Origin: Acidobacteriota bacterium
GTDB taxonomy: Bacteria > Acidobacteriota > Terriglobia > Versatilivoradales > Versatilivoraceae
Assembly: GCA_028875135.1 (NCBI GenBank)
Contig: JAPPFQ010000021.1
Location: forward strand, 9,745 to 20,372
Length of the DNA stretch: 10,628 nucleotides
Direction of reading: 5' to 3'
In this document: in pieces, positions 1-7,072 of the stretch
Layout: each line of letters starts with the position of its first letter
Position numbering within the stretch: the stretch's first letter is position 1
The notes under the pieces: model-generated
The model's database searches: none
Told to the model about the DNA's origin: nothing
The model's input: only the letters and a program-made list of their open reading frames with translations
Made by a program: the position numbers and the translations under genes

Positions 1-100
1 CGGTGGGGGGGGGGGGGCGCCTCTGGGGGTTAAACCCCCGCCCCACCACCCCCCCTTCCGGGGGGGGGCCCCCCCCCCGCTCCCGGGGGGCGCCTCCTCC
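1..100. other. Homopolymeric G/C low-complexity contig end
   Basis: Bases 5-17 are 13 consecutive G. Bases 60-68 are nine G followed directly by ten C (69-78), a perfect self-complementary block. A further five-G/five-C inverted pair surrounds a TTAAA core near 25-39, and six G follow at 85-90. Nothing coding can be supported here. Uniform G and C runs meeting as palindromes at the very edge of a sequence are most simply explained as poly-G read tails built into a contig end. I would not treat this as a telomere or as biological sequence without read support. Confidence 0.7.
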
Positions 101-123
101 CGTCGCTCTTGCTCCTTACACCG

Positions 124-162
124 GCAGTGTCGTGACTCTCGGGAGAGCTGCGGAGCTGCGGC
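124..162 (+). repeat. Degenerate direct repeat, copy 1
   Basis: This 39-nt segment aligns without gaps to 240-278. By hand count 31 of 39 bases match. The core GAGAGCTGCGGAGCTGCGGC (143-162) differs from the second copy at one base only. The two copies lie exactly 116 bp apart in intergenic DNA. The function is unknown; it may be an intergenic repeat family or the remnant of a local duplication. Confidence 0.6.
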
Positions 163-239
163 CTCGTGTCGCTTGCAGGGTAAGCCCGGAGAATCCTGGA
201 GAGGACATTATTCCAAATAAACAAGCATGTTTCCCCCTT

Positions 240-278
240 GCAGTGTTGTGGTTTAGGTGAGAGCTGCGAAGCTGCGGC
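240..278 (+). repeat. Degenerate direct repeat, copy 2
   Basis: This is the second copy of the repeat at 124-162, with core GAGAGCTGCGAAGCTGCGGC at 259-278. The sequence just after it leads into a strong hairpin (288-307) that copy 1 lacks, so only the 39-nt part is duplicated. Most differences between the copies fall in the middle (positions 251-258). Confidence 0.6.
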
Positions 279-285
279 TCAGGGT

Positions 286-309
286 GGCCCCGGGTGTCAA
301 CCCGGGGTC
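286..309. other. Perfect GC-rich hairpin downstream of the VWA gene
   Basis: CCCCGGGT (288-295) and ACCCGGGG (300-307) form a perfect 8-bp stem around a GTCA loop. The stem extends to 10 bp through one G-T wobble and one G-C pair. It lies about 130 nt past the stop of the minus-strand VWA gene. No run of T follows on either strand, so it could be a factor-assisted 3'-end structure or part of an intergenic repeat. The pairing is seen directly; the role is inferred. Confidence 0.5.
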
Positions 310-434
310 GTTTCGGTTCTGCGCCAACCCAGCCGCGAACGCGGCGAATAGGAAGCACTCTTCCGGAAAGCAGTGCGCGTCCAACTCCGTCAAATAGCTG
401 GAGGGAATTCGAGATCGGTCCGCCGGAGCGCCCG

Positions 435-3400
435 TCAGAGCGAGGAGGGCTTGCCGTTGTCCAGTTCGTGCCTGGCCTGGGCCAGCAGATCCTCCAGGCC
501 CTCCAGAGACCCCTGGTTGATGGCCCGGTAGACCGATTCAAGGTTCTGGCGAGCGATCTCGCCGAAGCGCCCGTTGAGAACCACGGCCTTGGCCAGGGGC
601 TCGATGGCCTCCACGACCTGGTTGCTGGCGCAGAAGACGATGCCGAGCTGGAACTGGGCGAAGTCGGAGCGGGGGGCCAACTCGACCGCCCGGGAGGAAT
701 AGAGGTGAGCTTTCTGCAGGTTGAGGCCGGCATCCCGGTCGGAGGGGTTGCTCCGGTCCGCCTCGTGCTGCGACAGGTAGGCGCTCCCCATGTAGGCGTA
801 GTTCTGGGACATGAGGCCGTCAATCCGGGACTGCCAGCGGTGCGGGTCCGATTGGTCGGGGCGGTTGAGGCTCCGCAGGCTTCGAACGGCCCTGGAGGCC
901 CGGCGGATGGCCTTGGCAGGCTCATCCAGCGCGTGATAGGCGGTCGCCAGGATGGTCAGGACCTGGGGATCGGAGGGAGATTCCGACAAGCTGGTCTCAC
1001 CGTGCTCGATGGCCTTTGGAAAGTGGTTGAGCTGCCAATAAATCCAGGTGGCCTGGCGGCGCAGCTCTCGAACCCGTTCGGACTCGGGATGGCGGGCCAG
1101 GAAGGCTTCGATCAGGCCCACCTGCCGGGCCGGGTCCTCGGTGCCGGCGATGGCCAGCAAATCGACCTCTTCCTGCACATCCTCTTCACCCGGTGTGGGA
1201 AGATCCAGGTCCGGGCGCCCGACAGGCGATCCGTCCTCTTCCAGGCCGGAAGCAATCTCCTCGCCTTCACCCGGCAGGACTTCGATAGTCTCCAATCGGG
1301 TCAGAACGGATCGAGAGCCCGAAGCGTTCCGCGTTTCCACCCTCAGGGAATATTTGCCGGGAGCCAGGTTTGCGGTGGGAAGCTGGAAGGCCACACCTGC
1401 TTCCCCCCGGGTGGCGGCTTCCACTCCCTTGTTGAGCACGACCGGTGGAAACTCCTTGGAGCCTCCACTCTCCCCGTCCAGCGAAACCCTGGCCAGCAAG
1501 GGGCTTTGACCGTCCTCCGCCTCGAGATTGTAAATCCTGTAGAAGACAATCAGCGGCTCTCCCCGGTTGAACCGGCGGGAGGCCGGGGCCCGGATCTGAC
1601 GGCCCTGATGGATGAAGGGATCCAACTCGTCGGTCAACTTGGTCTGGACCGCGAACACGGAGGGTGGGTAGGGCTGCACTTCCCGGGAGGTGACCAGGCT
1701 GCTGGTGGCCAGCCGATCTTCCGGCAGCGCCGGGATGATCAGCTCTTTCTCGGCGACACCCACTCTTCCGCTGATATCGGACACGGCCAGCTTCAGGCGG
1801 TACCGTCCCGGGGTCAATTTCATCCGGCCGTCGAACCTCACTTTCCCGCCTGAACCCTCAGCCTCGGCCGTGCTGCCGAACAGGGAGGCGATTTCACCAT
1901 CCTCTCTCAGGGCCATTCCCATTGTCTGCAGCGGCTCCGAGGCTGAAGCAGCCAGGTCGCCGTCCTCAGGCAGCCGCGCCTCGGCCGAAAAGCGAATCAG
2001 AGCTTGCCGGGGATCCGGGTAGAAGGTGTGGGTGGTGAAACTCAGGGGGATTGGCCCGGACGGAGCCGGCGCCGCCAGGGCGGCCAGCAGGCGGTACCCG
2101 GGGCCGGAGGGCTTCCCGACAGGGAGGCGCTTGGCCAGGACGATCTTCTCCTGGACGGAGCCGATGACGGCCTCCACGCTCTCGCGCACCACTGCCTTGA
2201 GTTCATGCTCCCCGGGCGGTGCTTCCAGGGTGAATTTGGAAGTCGCGCCCAGGGCGGCCAACTCCTGCCGGCCGGACCGGGTCAATCGCAAGTCCAACTG
2301 CTTTTCCTGCCCCCCCAGGTAGCCGCCCTTCTCCCCGTAGGCCGCCGTGATCAGATGCAGCAGATTGGTCTGGCGGTCCTTCTTTTCCAAAAAGGGCAGG
2401 CGGCCGAAGTCGATGCGGGTAAAAGCGTCGACCTGGTAGCGGTCCTCGCCGACGGGGAAGGCATTGTAGGAGAGACGGATGGGGATCTCGTTCAGATTTC
2501 CGGGAGCCCGCAGGGCGTCCAGAACTTCCCTCTTTTTGAGTCCGATATAGGTGGGGTCCTCTCTGGGAGCATAGTAGCCCGAGCGGTGGGTCACCTTGAG
2601 ACCGGGACGCGAGACCTTGACCTCGATGCGGTGGTAGCGTCCGTCCGACGCGGTGGCCGGAGAGGCGTAGGTCAGCACGTAATAGAAGGACTGATTGTCG
2701 GCGATCTGCTTCAGCCCGCCGAAGAGATCGTTGTCGTTGTGAAAATGGACGCCGCCCGTCTCCAGGGCCAACTGGGCCAGGGGCTGGGACTGCACGCGCA
2801 TGTTCTCCACCCGCATGGACATCTGGGACAGAGTGGCCTCGGTAGCCAGGGCAGCCACTTCCGAGGCGCGGTAGGAAGTGGTATAGAGCCCCCGCATGTC
2901 TACCGTGCTCAAAATGGTCCCGGCGCGGAGGGCGGCGTGAACCACGCCCTGCATTTCGTAACGGAGCTGTTGGGCGAGAAAACCGTCCGAGACCAGCACC
3001 AGGCTCTTTCTACCCTCGAAGTGCTGGAGCGTGCCGAGGTGCCGTTGAAGGGTGTGCAGCAGGTTGCGGCTCCAGTACTCGTTCTCCCGGTGGATGCGGG
3101 TGGCCTGGGCGCGGACCACCACCTCGGCATTCTGCCGCTGTTCCGAGTTGCCCTCGGTCAGGTTCAAGCTAAGGAAATTGGTGTTCCTGAATGCCCGGGG
3201 ATTCTGATCGGCGCCCCCCTGGCTGGAGCCGAAGATTTCCCCTGAAACCATCTGATTGCAGAAGAGTTTCTCCGAAATGGCCGTCTCCAGCGCCAGCGGA
3301 TCGGTTTCGTTGTGGATCCTCTGGGCCTGCAGATCGCTGATGGCCGGACAGTCGGACCTCACCAGTTGCCTGCGGTTCAGCTTTCCGGGCAAGAGCCGCA

Positions 3401-3989
3401 CCGCCTCGAGAAGTCTCTCGCGGTCGGCGGTGAAGGGCTGGTGAAACTTGCCGGAGGCCGCCACCATGGCGACCCTGTCGCCGGGTTGCACTCGTTCCTG
3501 CACAAACTTCCCGATGGCGTCCACCGTGCGCTTCAAGGCCCCGTGAGAGGGGGAGGTGACGTCGTCGATCAGCAGGCTGATGAAGTGAGGCCGACTCGAG
3601 GTGGGACCGGCAGGCGGAGCCGGCGGCGATTGTCCATTGGATCCCTCGGCCGGAGCTTTCTCCCGTTCAATCTCACTCTCATGCGACCGGACAATCTCGT
3701 AGGATTCCCTGGTGAAGCTCTGAATGGGGAGAGGCTTGCCGTCTTCGAATACGGTGAAGTCCTCGACGGTGAGGTCGGTGATCGGCCTTCCGCTCTCGGT
3801 GACTATGGCCCTGACCACCACCACGTCGACCGGCACCCGAAAGGTGAATTCCGCTTCCGGTTCGGCCTGGGCCGGCTCCGCTTGCTGGGACCGGGCCGGT
3901 CCTCCCGGGCTCAGAACCAGCAGGAGCAGGCCCGCCAGACTCAGGCTCTGTCTCAATGGTTGGGAATGGGGAAAGGCGGTAGCGAACAT
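435..3989 (-). CDS. Secreted VWA-domain protein (acidobacterial VWFA-related type) with C-terminal TPR region
   Basis: An 1184-residue exported protein. Residues 16-28 form a hydrophobic signal core, with a likely cleavage site near residue 34. Residues about 52-92 carry the VxVxVVVVxAIVTExGxPITDLxxEDFxVFEDG pattern that precedes the VWA domain in this family. The VWA domain spans about 135-480, with LLIDD at 139-143 and LVSDGF at 331-336. Its metal-site motif is degenerate: D142-x-V144-x-S146 in place of DxSxS. Beta-rich segments follow (about 500-625 and 722-904), and the second is homologous to the C-terminus of the neighbouring GWxTD protein. Residues about 940-1184 are helical, TPR-like repeats. 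I chose the ATG at 3989 because it places the signal peptide at the N-terminus. An in-frame TTG at 4073 would add 28 residues of unconvincing sequence. The gene lies 149 bp after the GWxTD stop and is probably cotranscribed with it. A surface or periplasmic binding/scaffold role is inferred; the ligand is unknown. Confidence 0.88.
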   Translation of the reverse strand: MFATAFPHSQPLRQSLSLAGLLLLVLSPGGPARSQQAEPAQAEPEAEFTFRVPVDVVVVRAIVTESGRPITDLTVEDFTVFEDGKPLPIQSFTRESYEIVRSHESEIEREKAPAEGSNGQSPPAPPAGPTSSRPHFISLLIDDVTSPSHGALKRTVDAIGKFVQERVQPGDRVAMVAASGKFHQPFTADRERLLEAVRLLPGKLNRRQLVRSDCPAISDLQAQRIHNETDPLALETAISEKLFCNQMVSGEIFGSSQGGADQNPRAFRNTNFLSLNLTEGNSEQRQNAEVVVRAQATRIHRENEYWSRNLLHTLQRHLGTLQHFEGRKSLVLVSDGFLAQQLRYEMQGVVHAALRAGTILSTVDMRGLYTTSYRASEVAALATEATLSQMSMRVENMRVQSQPLAQLALETGGVHFHNDNDLFGGLKQIADNQSFYYVLTYASPATASDGRYHRIEVKVSRPGLKVTHRSGYYAPREDPTYIGLKKREVLDALRAPGNLNEIPIRLSYNAFPVGEDRYQVDAFTRIDFGRLPFLEKKDRQTNLLHLITAAYGEKGGYLGGQEKQLDLRLTRSGRQELAALGATSKFTLEAPPGEHELKAVVRESVEAVIGSVQEKIVLAKRLPVGKPSGPGYRLLAALAAPAPSGPIPLSFTTHTFYPDPRQALIRFSAEARLPEDGDLAASASEPLQTMGMALREDGEIASLFGSTAEAEGSGGKVRFDGRMKLTPGRYRLKLAVSDISGRVGVAEKELIIPALPEDRLATSSLVTSREVQPYPPSVFAVQTKLTDELDPFIHQGRQIRAPASRRFNRGEPLIVFYRIYNLEAEDGQSPLLARVSLDGESGGSKEFPPVVLNKGVEAATRGEAGVAFQLPTANLAPGKYSLRVETRNASGSRSVLTRLETIEVLPGEGEEIASGLEEDGSPVGRPDLDLPTPGEEDVQEEVDLLAIAGTEDPARQVGLIEAFLARHPESERVRELRRQATWIYWQLNHFPKAIEHGETSLSESPSDPQVLTILATAYHALDEPAKAIRRASRAVRSLRSLNRPDQSDPHRWQSRIDGLMSQNYAYMGSAYLSQHEADRSNPSDRDAGLNLQKAHLYSSRAVELAPRSDFAQFQLGIVFCASNQVVEAIEPLAKAVVLNGRFGEIARQNLESVYRAINQGSLEGLEDLLAQARHELDNGKPSSL

Positions 3990-4138
3990 GTCAACACCCG
4001 CGAGTTGAAACCCGGCCCGGCGCCAGGGATTCGAGCCTGGAAGCAACCGACAACTCGCCGGCGCGATGGACAATTCCGGTCATGGCCCCGCAGCCGGGAC
4101 GAAAAATCTCCAGGGGCGCACTGGCAAGGTCCCGGAAG

Positions 4139-5764
4139 CTACTGAACCTTGAACTTGGCCACCGGCGATACGGTCCGGTTTGCGAGGTTGTCGGTGATGT
4201 TCAGAACCAGGCTGTATTCGCCGGGCTGAAGGTTGTTCAGTGGAAACAGCTTGGCCAGGGTCACCTGCCGCAAGGCGCCTTCGGCTACGTCCTTGCCTTC
4301 CCGGAAGCGGCGGATTTCCTGGTCGCCCTTCTTCAAGATGTATTCGATGGTTGCCGACGGCTTCTGCGTCTCTTCGTCCAGCGCCAGGTTGTATACCTGG
4401 AAATAAATGCGCATGGGCGTGGCCCGATGAAAGGTTTCGGCCACGTTGGGGAAGACCTTGGAGGCCCCCAGGACAAAGGGGCCGGAGGCGGCCTGGTAGG
4501 CCGGCAGAGGCTCGATTCTGTCCGCCAGGATGATGCTGCTGGTGGCCAACTGATCTTCGGGAAACCTGGGAACCCGAATGCTGCGGTAGATGGTGCCGAC
4601 GTCGCCGCTGTTGATGTCCTTCAATACCAGTTCGACCTTGTAGATGCCGGAGGACAGGGGCACGGTGGTCTGATAGAGAGAGGTGCGTTCCAGGGCTTCC
4701 TTGTAGGTGGAATCCGGGGTCATCTGGCGGATGGGTTCCTCGAAAAGGTGCACCCTGCGCCCGGTGATGGTGGTGATCCGTCCGAAAACGTTGACCGAGG
4801 CCTCGTGAACCCCCTCCTGCTGCTTGAAGGTCATGTCACTGTTCTTCATGGCCACGGTGATGGCCGTCAGCACGGTGTCGTCGGTGATCTTGAGGTAGTC
4901 CGTCTTGAACTCGAACGGGAAGAGGTTGTAGGACAGCTTGGTGTCGACCACCGTTTCCAGGTCCTTGAACCGGATCTTGGGAGCTTGTCCCAGGGCGACC
5001 GTCTGCATCAACTTGTCGCTCTGCATCAGGTGAAACGTTTCCACATCCAGGCCGCCGGGCAATCGGTTTCTGCTGATCGGCTCCACGTTGGCCAGGATCA
5101 GGTTCTGGTCGATGTCGTAGCCGGGCGCATTGGCCAGTGCGTCCTTTTCGAAGGGATCCCTGGCGATGCGGTATTCCCCGCTGAAACCGCGGTCCACGAA
5201 CTCGATGATGACCTCGCTTCCCAGGTCGGGGCCGGCAATGTGGCGGTAGCGCCACTTGATGTGAGGGTGTTTGACCGACCACCCCCCTCCCTCATTGAAG
5301 TCCCGCAGGGTCATGTCGCCGCCGTGAAAGGTCTCGATGGAATCGGGTGGCCCCCACATGATGTAGATCCTGCCGCGATCGGTCTTCCAGCCGGGCTTGC
5401 CGGAGGGAAACCGCTCGTTGGCGTAGGCGATGCGGCGGTAGTGCTCGTCGCGGGTCTCGTTGATCATGGTGTCGGGAGTGGGGTCCCTGCGCAGCCAGAA
5501 CTGCTCCACGAACTCGTAGCGTTCGTCGTCCGTTTGCAACTGGTTGAAGGCGGCTTTTTCCTGGGGCGAGATGATGTAGACGACGTCCTGTTCCAGCCAC
5601 TTCTTGAGGTAGCGGTCGGAGGTCTCCGCGCGCAGAGACTTTTCGCGCCGCTTGTCCCCCTTCTTCCTGGCCAGCAACGTCAGGGAACAGCCAAGGATCA
5701 AAAGCGATACCAGGAGAAGCGTTGGGAAACGATCGACAAATCTGTCGAGAAATCTGTTTTGCAT
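4139..5764 (-). CDS. GWxTD domain-containing exported protein
   Basis: A 541-residue protein. Residues 15-32 are a hydrophobic export segment containing ILGC (C26), a possible but non-ideal lipobox, followed by a basic stretch. The family motif GWKTD is at 125-129, within a domain running from about 50 to 200 that includes ERYEFVEQFWLRRDPTP (81-97) and GRIYIMWGPPDSIE (131-144). The second half (about 270-541) is beta-rich. From about residue 371 it matches the VWA protein encoded downstream, including PEDQLATSS in one and PEDRLATSS in the other. The ATG at 5764 is preceded by AGGTG at a suitable distance. A TATAAT-type promoter lies at 5829-5856. GWxTD proteins are common in Acidobacteriota and related phyla, but I know of no established biochemical function. 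Location next to the VWA gene suggests they work at the same place in the envelope. Confidence 0.88.
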   Translation of the reverse strand: MQNRFLDRFVDRFPTLLLVSLLILGCSLTLLARKKGDKRREKSLRAETSDRYLKKWLEQDVVYIISPQEKAAFNQLQTDDERYEFVEQFWLRRDPTPDTMINETRDEHYRRIAYANERFPSGKPGWKTDRGRIYIMWGPPDSIETFHGGDMTLRDFNEGGGWSVKHPHIKWRYRHIAGPDLGSEVIIEFVDRGFSGEYRIARDPFEKDALANAPGYDIDQNLILANVEPISRNRLPGGLDVETFHLMQSDKLMQTVALGQAPKIRFKDLETVVDTKLSYNLFPFEFKTDYLKITDDTVLTAITVAMKNSDMTFKQQEGVHEASVNVFGRITTITGRRVHLFEEPIRQMTPDSTYKEALERTSLYQTTVPLSSGIYKVELVLKDINSGDVGTIYRSIRVPRFPEDQLATSSIILADRIEPLPAYQAASGPFVLGASKVFPNVAETFHRATPMRIYFQVYNLALDEETQKPSATIEYILKKGDQEIRRFREGKDVAEGALRQVTLAKLFPLNNLQPGEYSLVLNITDNLANRTVSPVAKFKVQ

Positions 5765-5828
5765 AAGGCACCTGCCAGCACGGCAAACGGGACAAGGCTA
5801 CCAATCTAACCTTTGATTGATCATCCGA

Positions 5829-5856
5829 ATTATAGTCCCGAATGGTCGTTTATGAA
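5829..5856 (-). promoter_or_regulatory. Sigma70-like promoter for the GWxTD-VWA unit
   Basis: Read on the minus strand, TTCATA (5851-5856, 4 of 6 consensus bases) is followed after 16 bp by a perfect TATAAT (5829-5834). Transcription would begin near 5822 and give a leader of roughly 58 nt before the GWxTD start at 5764. The -35 box lies just past the stop codon of the upstream TPR gene. The GWxTD and VWA genes could therefore be expressed independently of that gene. The assignment is by consensus only. Confidence 0.45.
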
Positions 5857-5863
5857 ATGAATT

Positions 5864-6916
5864 TCAGCGGCGTCCCCTTTGCAGGGGCCCCAGCGTTCTC
5901 TGCCGCTCTTCCCTTTGGACCTTGCGAAAAGTATCCATCTGACGGCGGGCCAGCTCCGCTTGGCCCGTTTGCTCGTAAAGCTGAGCCAGCAGGTAGTGGC
6001 CGTCGGGAAAGTCCGGATCCAGCTCCAGGGCCCGGCGGGAGGCGGCCAGCGCCTTCTCCAGTTGGCCCAGGTCCCGGTAGGCCTTGGCAAGCGAGTGGTT
6101 CAGCGACACGCGGTCGGCCGGCGACACGTCGTCCTCCTTGAGCTGGAGCAGATTCTCGACCGCTTGCGAGGAATCGCCGGCCTTCAACAGGGCTTCTCCC
6201 AGCTCCAGCCGGGCGGAATGGTGATCGGGATAGTTCCGGAGTTCCGCCTGCAGCGCCTGCACGGCCGAATCGACGGCGCCGGCATTCATGTAAACCACCG
6301 CCCGGGAGGAATGGATCCAGGGATAGCGCGGATTCTTGCGGGCAATCGCCTCGAACTGCTCCAGGGCCAGGTCGTGCCGGTTGAGGTCGTAGTAGGCCCG
6401 GCCCAGCCGCAGGCGGGCCTTCAGCAGGTCAGGGGCCAGTTCTACCGCACGCTCCAGGGCCTCGAGACCCTCGGGATCCACGTTCCGCATCCTGGGCTGG
6501 CCCACGCCGGAGCGGGTCTCCTTGAGAATGGCCGCCTCCATGGTCCGGGCCAGCAGCAGTTCGCCCAGAGAAAATTGAAACTCGGCCCGATCGGGCTCGG
6601 AGGCAACCGCTTTCCGCAAATGCTCCTCCGCTTCCGAGTATTGCTTCAGCTCCAGCAGGACGGCGCCGTACAGGTGGAGATGCTCCGCCTTGTCGCCGTC
6701 TTCTTCCACGGCCTTCTGAGCGGCCAACATGGCCAGCAGAAACTCTCCCTTGTCGTACCGTTCCCGAGCTTCCCGGTAGTGGGCCGACTGGGTCCAGCCC
6801 GCCTGCACAAGTCCCAAAAGGCCGGCGAGAACCCAGGCAAAAGCGCCCGACCACCGGGAATTCACCCGACGCCGATTGGCGATGGCGTTGCCCCCTGGAT
6901 TCCGGTACTCGCTCAT
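5864..6916 (-). CDS. Secreted tetratricopeptide-repeat protein, paralogue 1
   Basis: A 350-residue protein. Residues about 24-39 form a hydrophobic signal core after an unusually long basic N-region (RRR at 15-17), with a likely cut near residue 44. The rest is helical TPR repeats from about 45 to 340. TPR-type A/G/Y/P spacing is clear in HLYGAVLLELKQYSEAEEHLRKAV-like and YLLAQLYEQTGQAELARRQ-like units; those segments are shown in part only. It is colinear with the protein at 9013-10011: by hand, about 51 of 79 residues match in the first mature segment. The ATG at 6916 has only weak ribosome-binding sequence (an AGGG nine bases upstream). The gene is divergent from the cytochrome and upstream of GWxTD. 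TPR domains mediate protein-protein contact, and the partner here is unknown. Confidence 0.87.
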   Translation of the reverse strand: MSEYRNPGGNAIANRRRVNSRWSGAFAWVLAGLLGLVQAGWTQSAHYREARERYDKGEFLLAMLAAQKAVEEDGDKAEHLHLYGAVLLELKQYSEAEEHLRKAVASEPDRAEFQFSLGELLLARTMEAAILKETRSGVGQPRMRNVDPEGLEALERAVELAPDLLKARLRLGRAYYDLNRHDLALEQFEAIARKNPRYPWIHSSRAVVYMNAGAVDSAVQALQAELRNYPDHHSARLELGEALLKAGDSSQAVENLLQLKEDDVSPADRVSLNHSLAKAYRDLGQLEKALAASRRALELDPDFPDGHYLLAQLYEQTGQAELARRQMDTFRKVQREERQRTLGPLQRGRR

Positions 6917-7001
6917 CCTGCTCGACCCTGTTTCAATGGGAAGCCCCCTGAAACCTCTCTGCCCAAGCCGGTTTCCACGAAGATTACTCTAGCGGGAGAA
7001 G

Positions 7002-7017
7002 CGGTTGGGCGCAACCG
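7002..7017. promoter_or_regulatory. Short perfect inverted repeat in the divergent TPR/cytochrome spacer
   Basis: CGGTTG (7002-7007) and CAACCG (7012-7017) are perfect inverted copies around GGCG. The repeat lies nine bases upstream of the TTGACA box of the cytochrome promoter, in the 156-bp spacer between divergent genes. It could be an operator for either gene. A chance hairpin is not excluded. Confidence 0.3.
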
Positions 7018-7025
7018 GGATTTGG

Positions 7026-7055
7026 TTGACAAAAGGGCCCGTCGCTGTCCATGAT
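7026..7055 (+). promoter_or_regulatory. Sigma70-like promoter for the cytochrome gene
   Basis: A perfect -35 box TTGACA (7026-7031) is followed after 18 bp by CATGAT (7050-7055), which matches TATAAT at 4 of 6 positions. The start of transcription would be near 7062, about 10 nt before the first ATG (7073) and 40 nt before the alternative in-frame ATG (7103). A leader that short before 7073 makes the 7103 start somewhat more attractive. The assignment is by consensus only. Confidence 0.4.
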
Positions 7056-7072
7056 GGCGGCGGGTCGGGACG

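Larger units (their letters stand above)
101..434. other. Gene-free stretch downstream of the VWA gene
   Basis: No convincing gene is visible; the open frames here are short or are shadows of the minus-strand gene that ends at 435. The stretch holds a degenerate direct repeat (124-162 and 240-278), a perfect hairpin at 288-307 and a second short inverted repeat at 332-345 (GCCGCG-AA-CGCGGC). A weak AT-rich inverted repeat lies at 219-232. No T-tract follows the hairpins on either strand, so a classical intrinsic terminator cannot be assigned. Confidence 0.6.

Noticed and set aside
1..100. Telomere-like or G-quadruplex region
   Set aside because: There is no regular telomere unit, and the G and C runs pair as palindromes at the sequence edge, which fits an assembly artefact better.
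101..434. CRISPR array or tRNA in the intergenic stretch
   Set aside because: Only two degenerate repeat copies are present, with a 77-bp gap between them, and no cloverleaf could be formed.
294..3245. Long plus-strand open frames (294-1853 and 2004-3245) opposite the VWA gene
   Set aside because: They mirror the codon bias of the minus-strand gene, show no family motifs or signal peptides, and lack ribosome-binding sites.
4082..5809. A 575-codon open frame on the plus strand opposite the GWxTD gene
   Set aside because: Its protein shows no recognisable domain and has low-complexity Gly/Val/Leu/Gln composition. Long antisense frames are expected opposite GC-rich genes, and the minus strand encodes a clear GWxTD protein.
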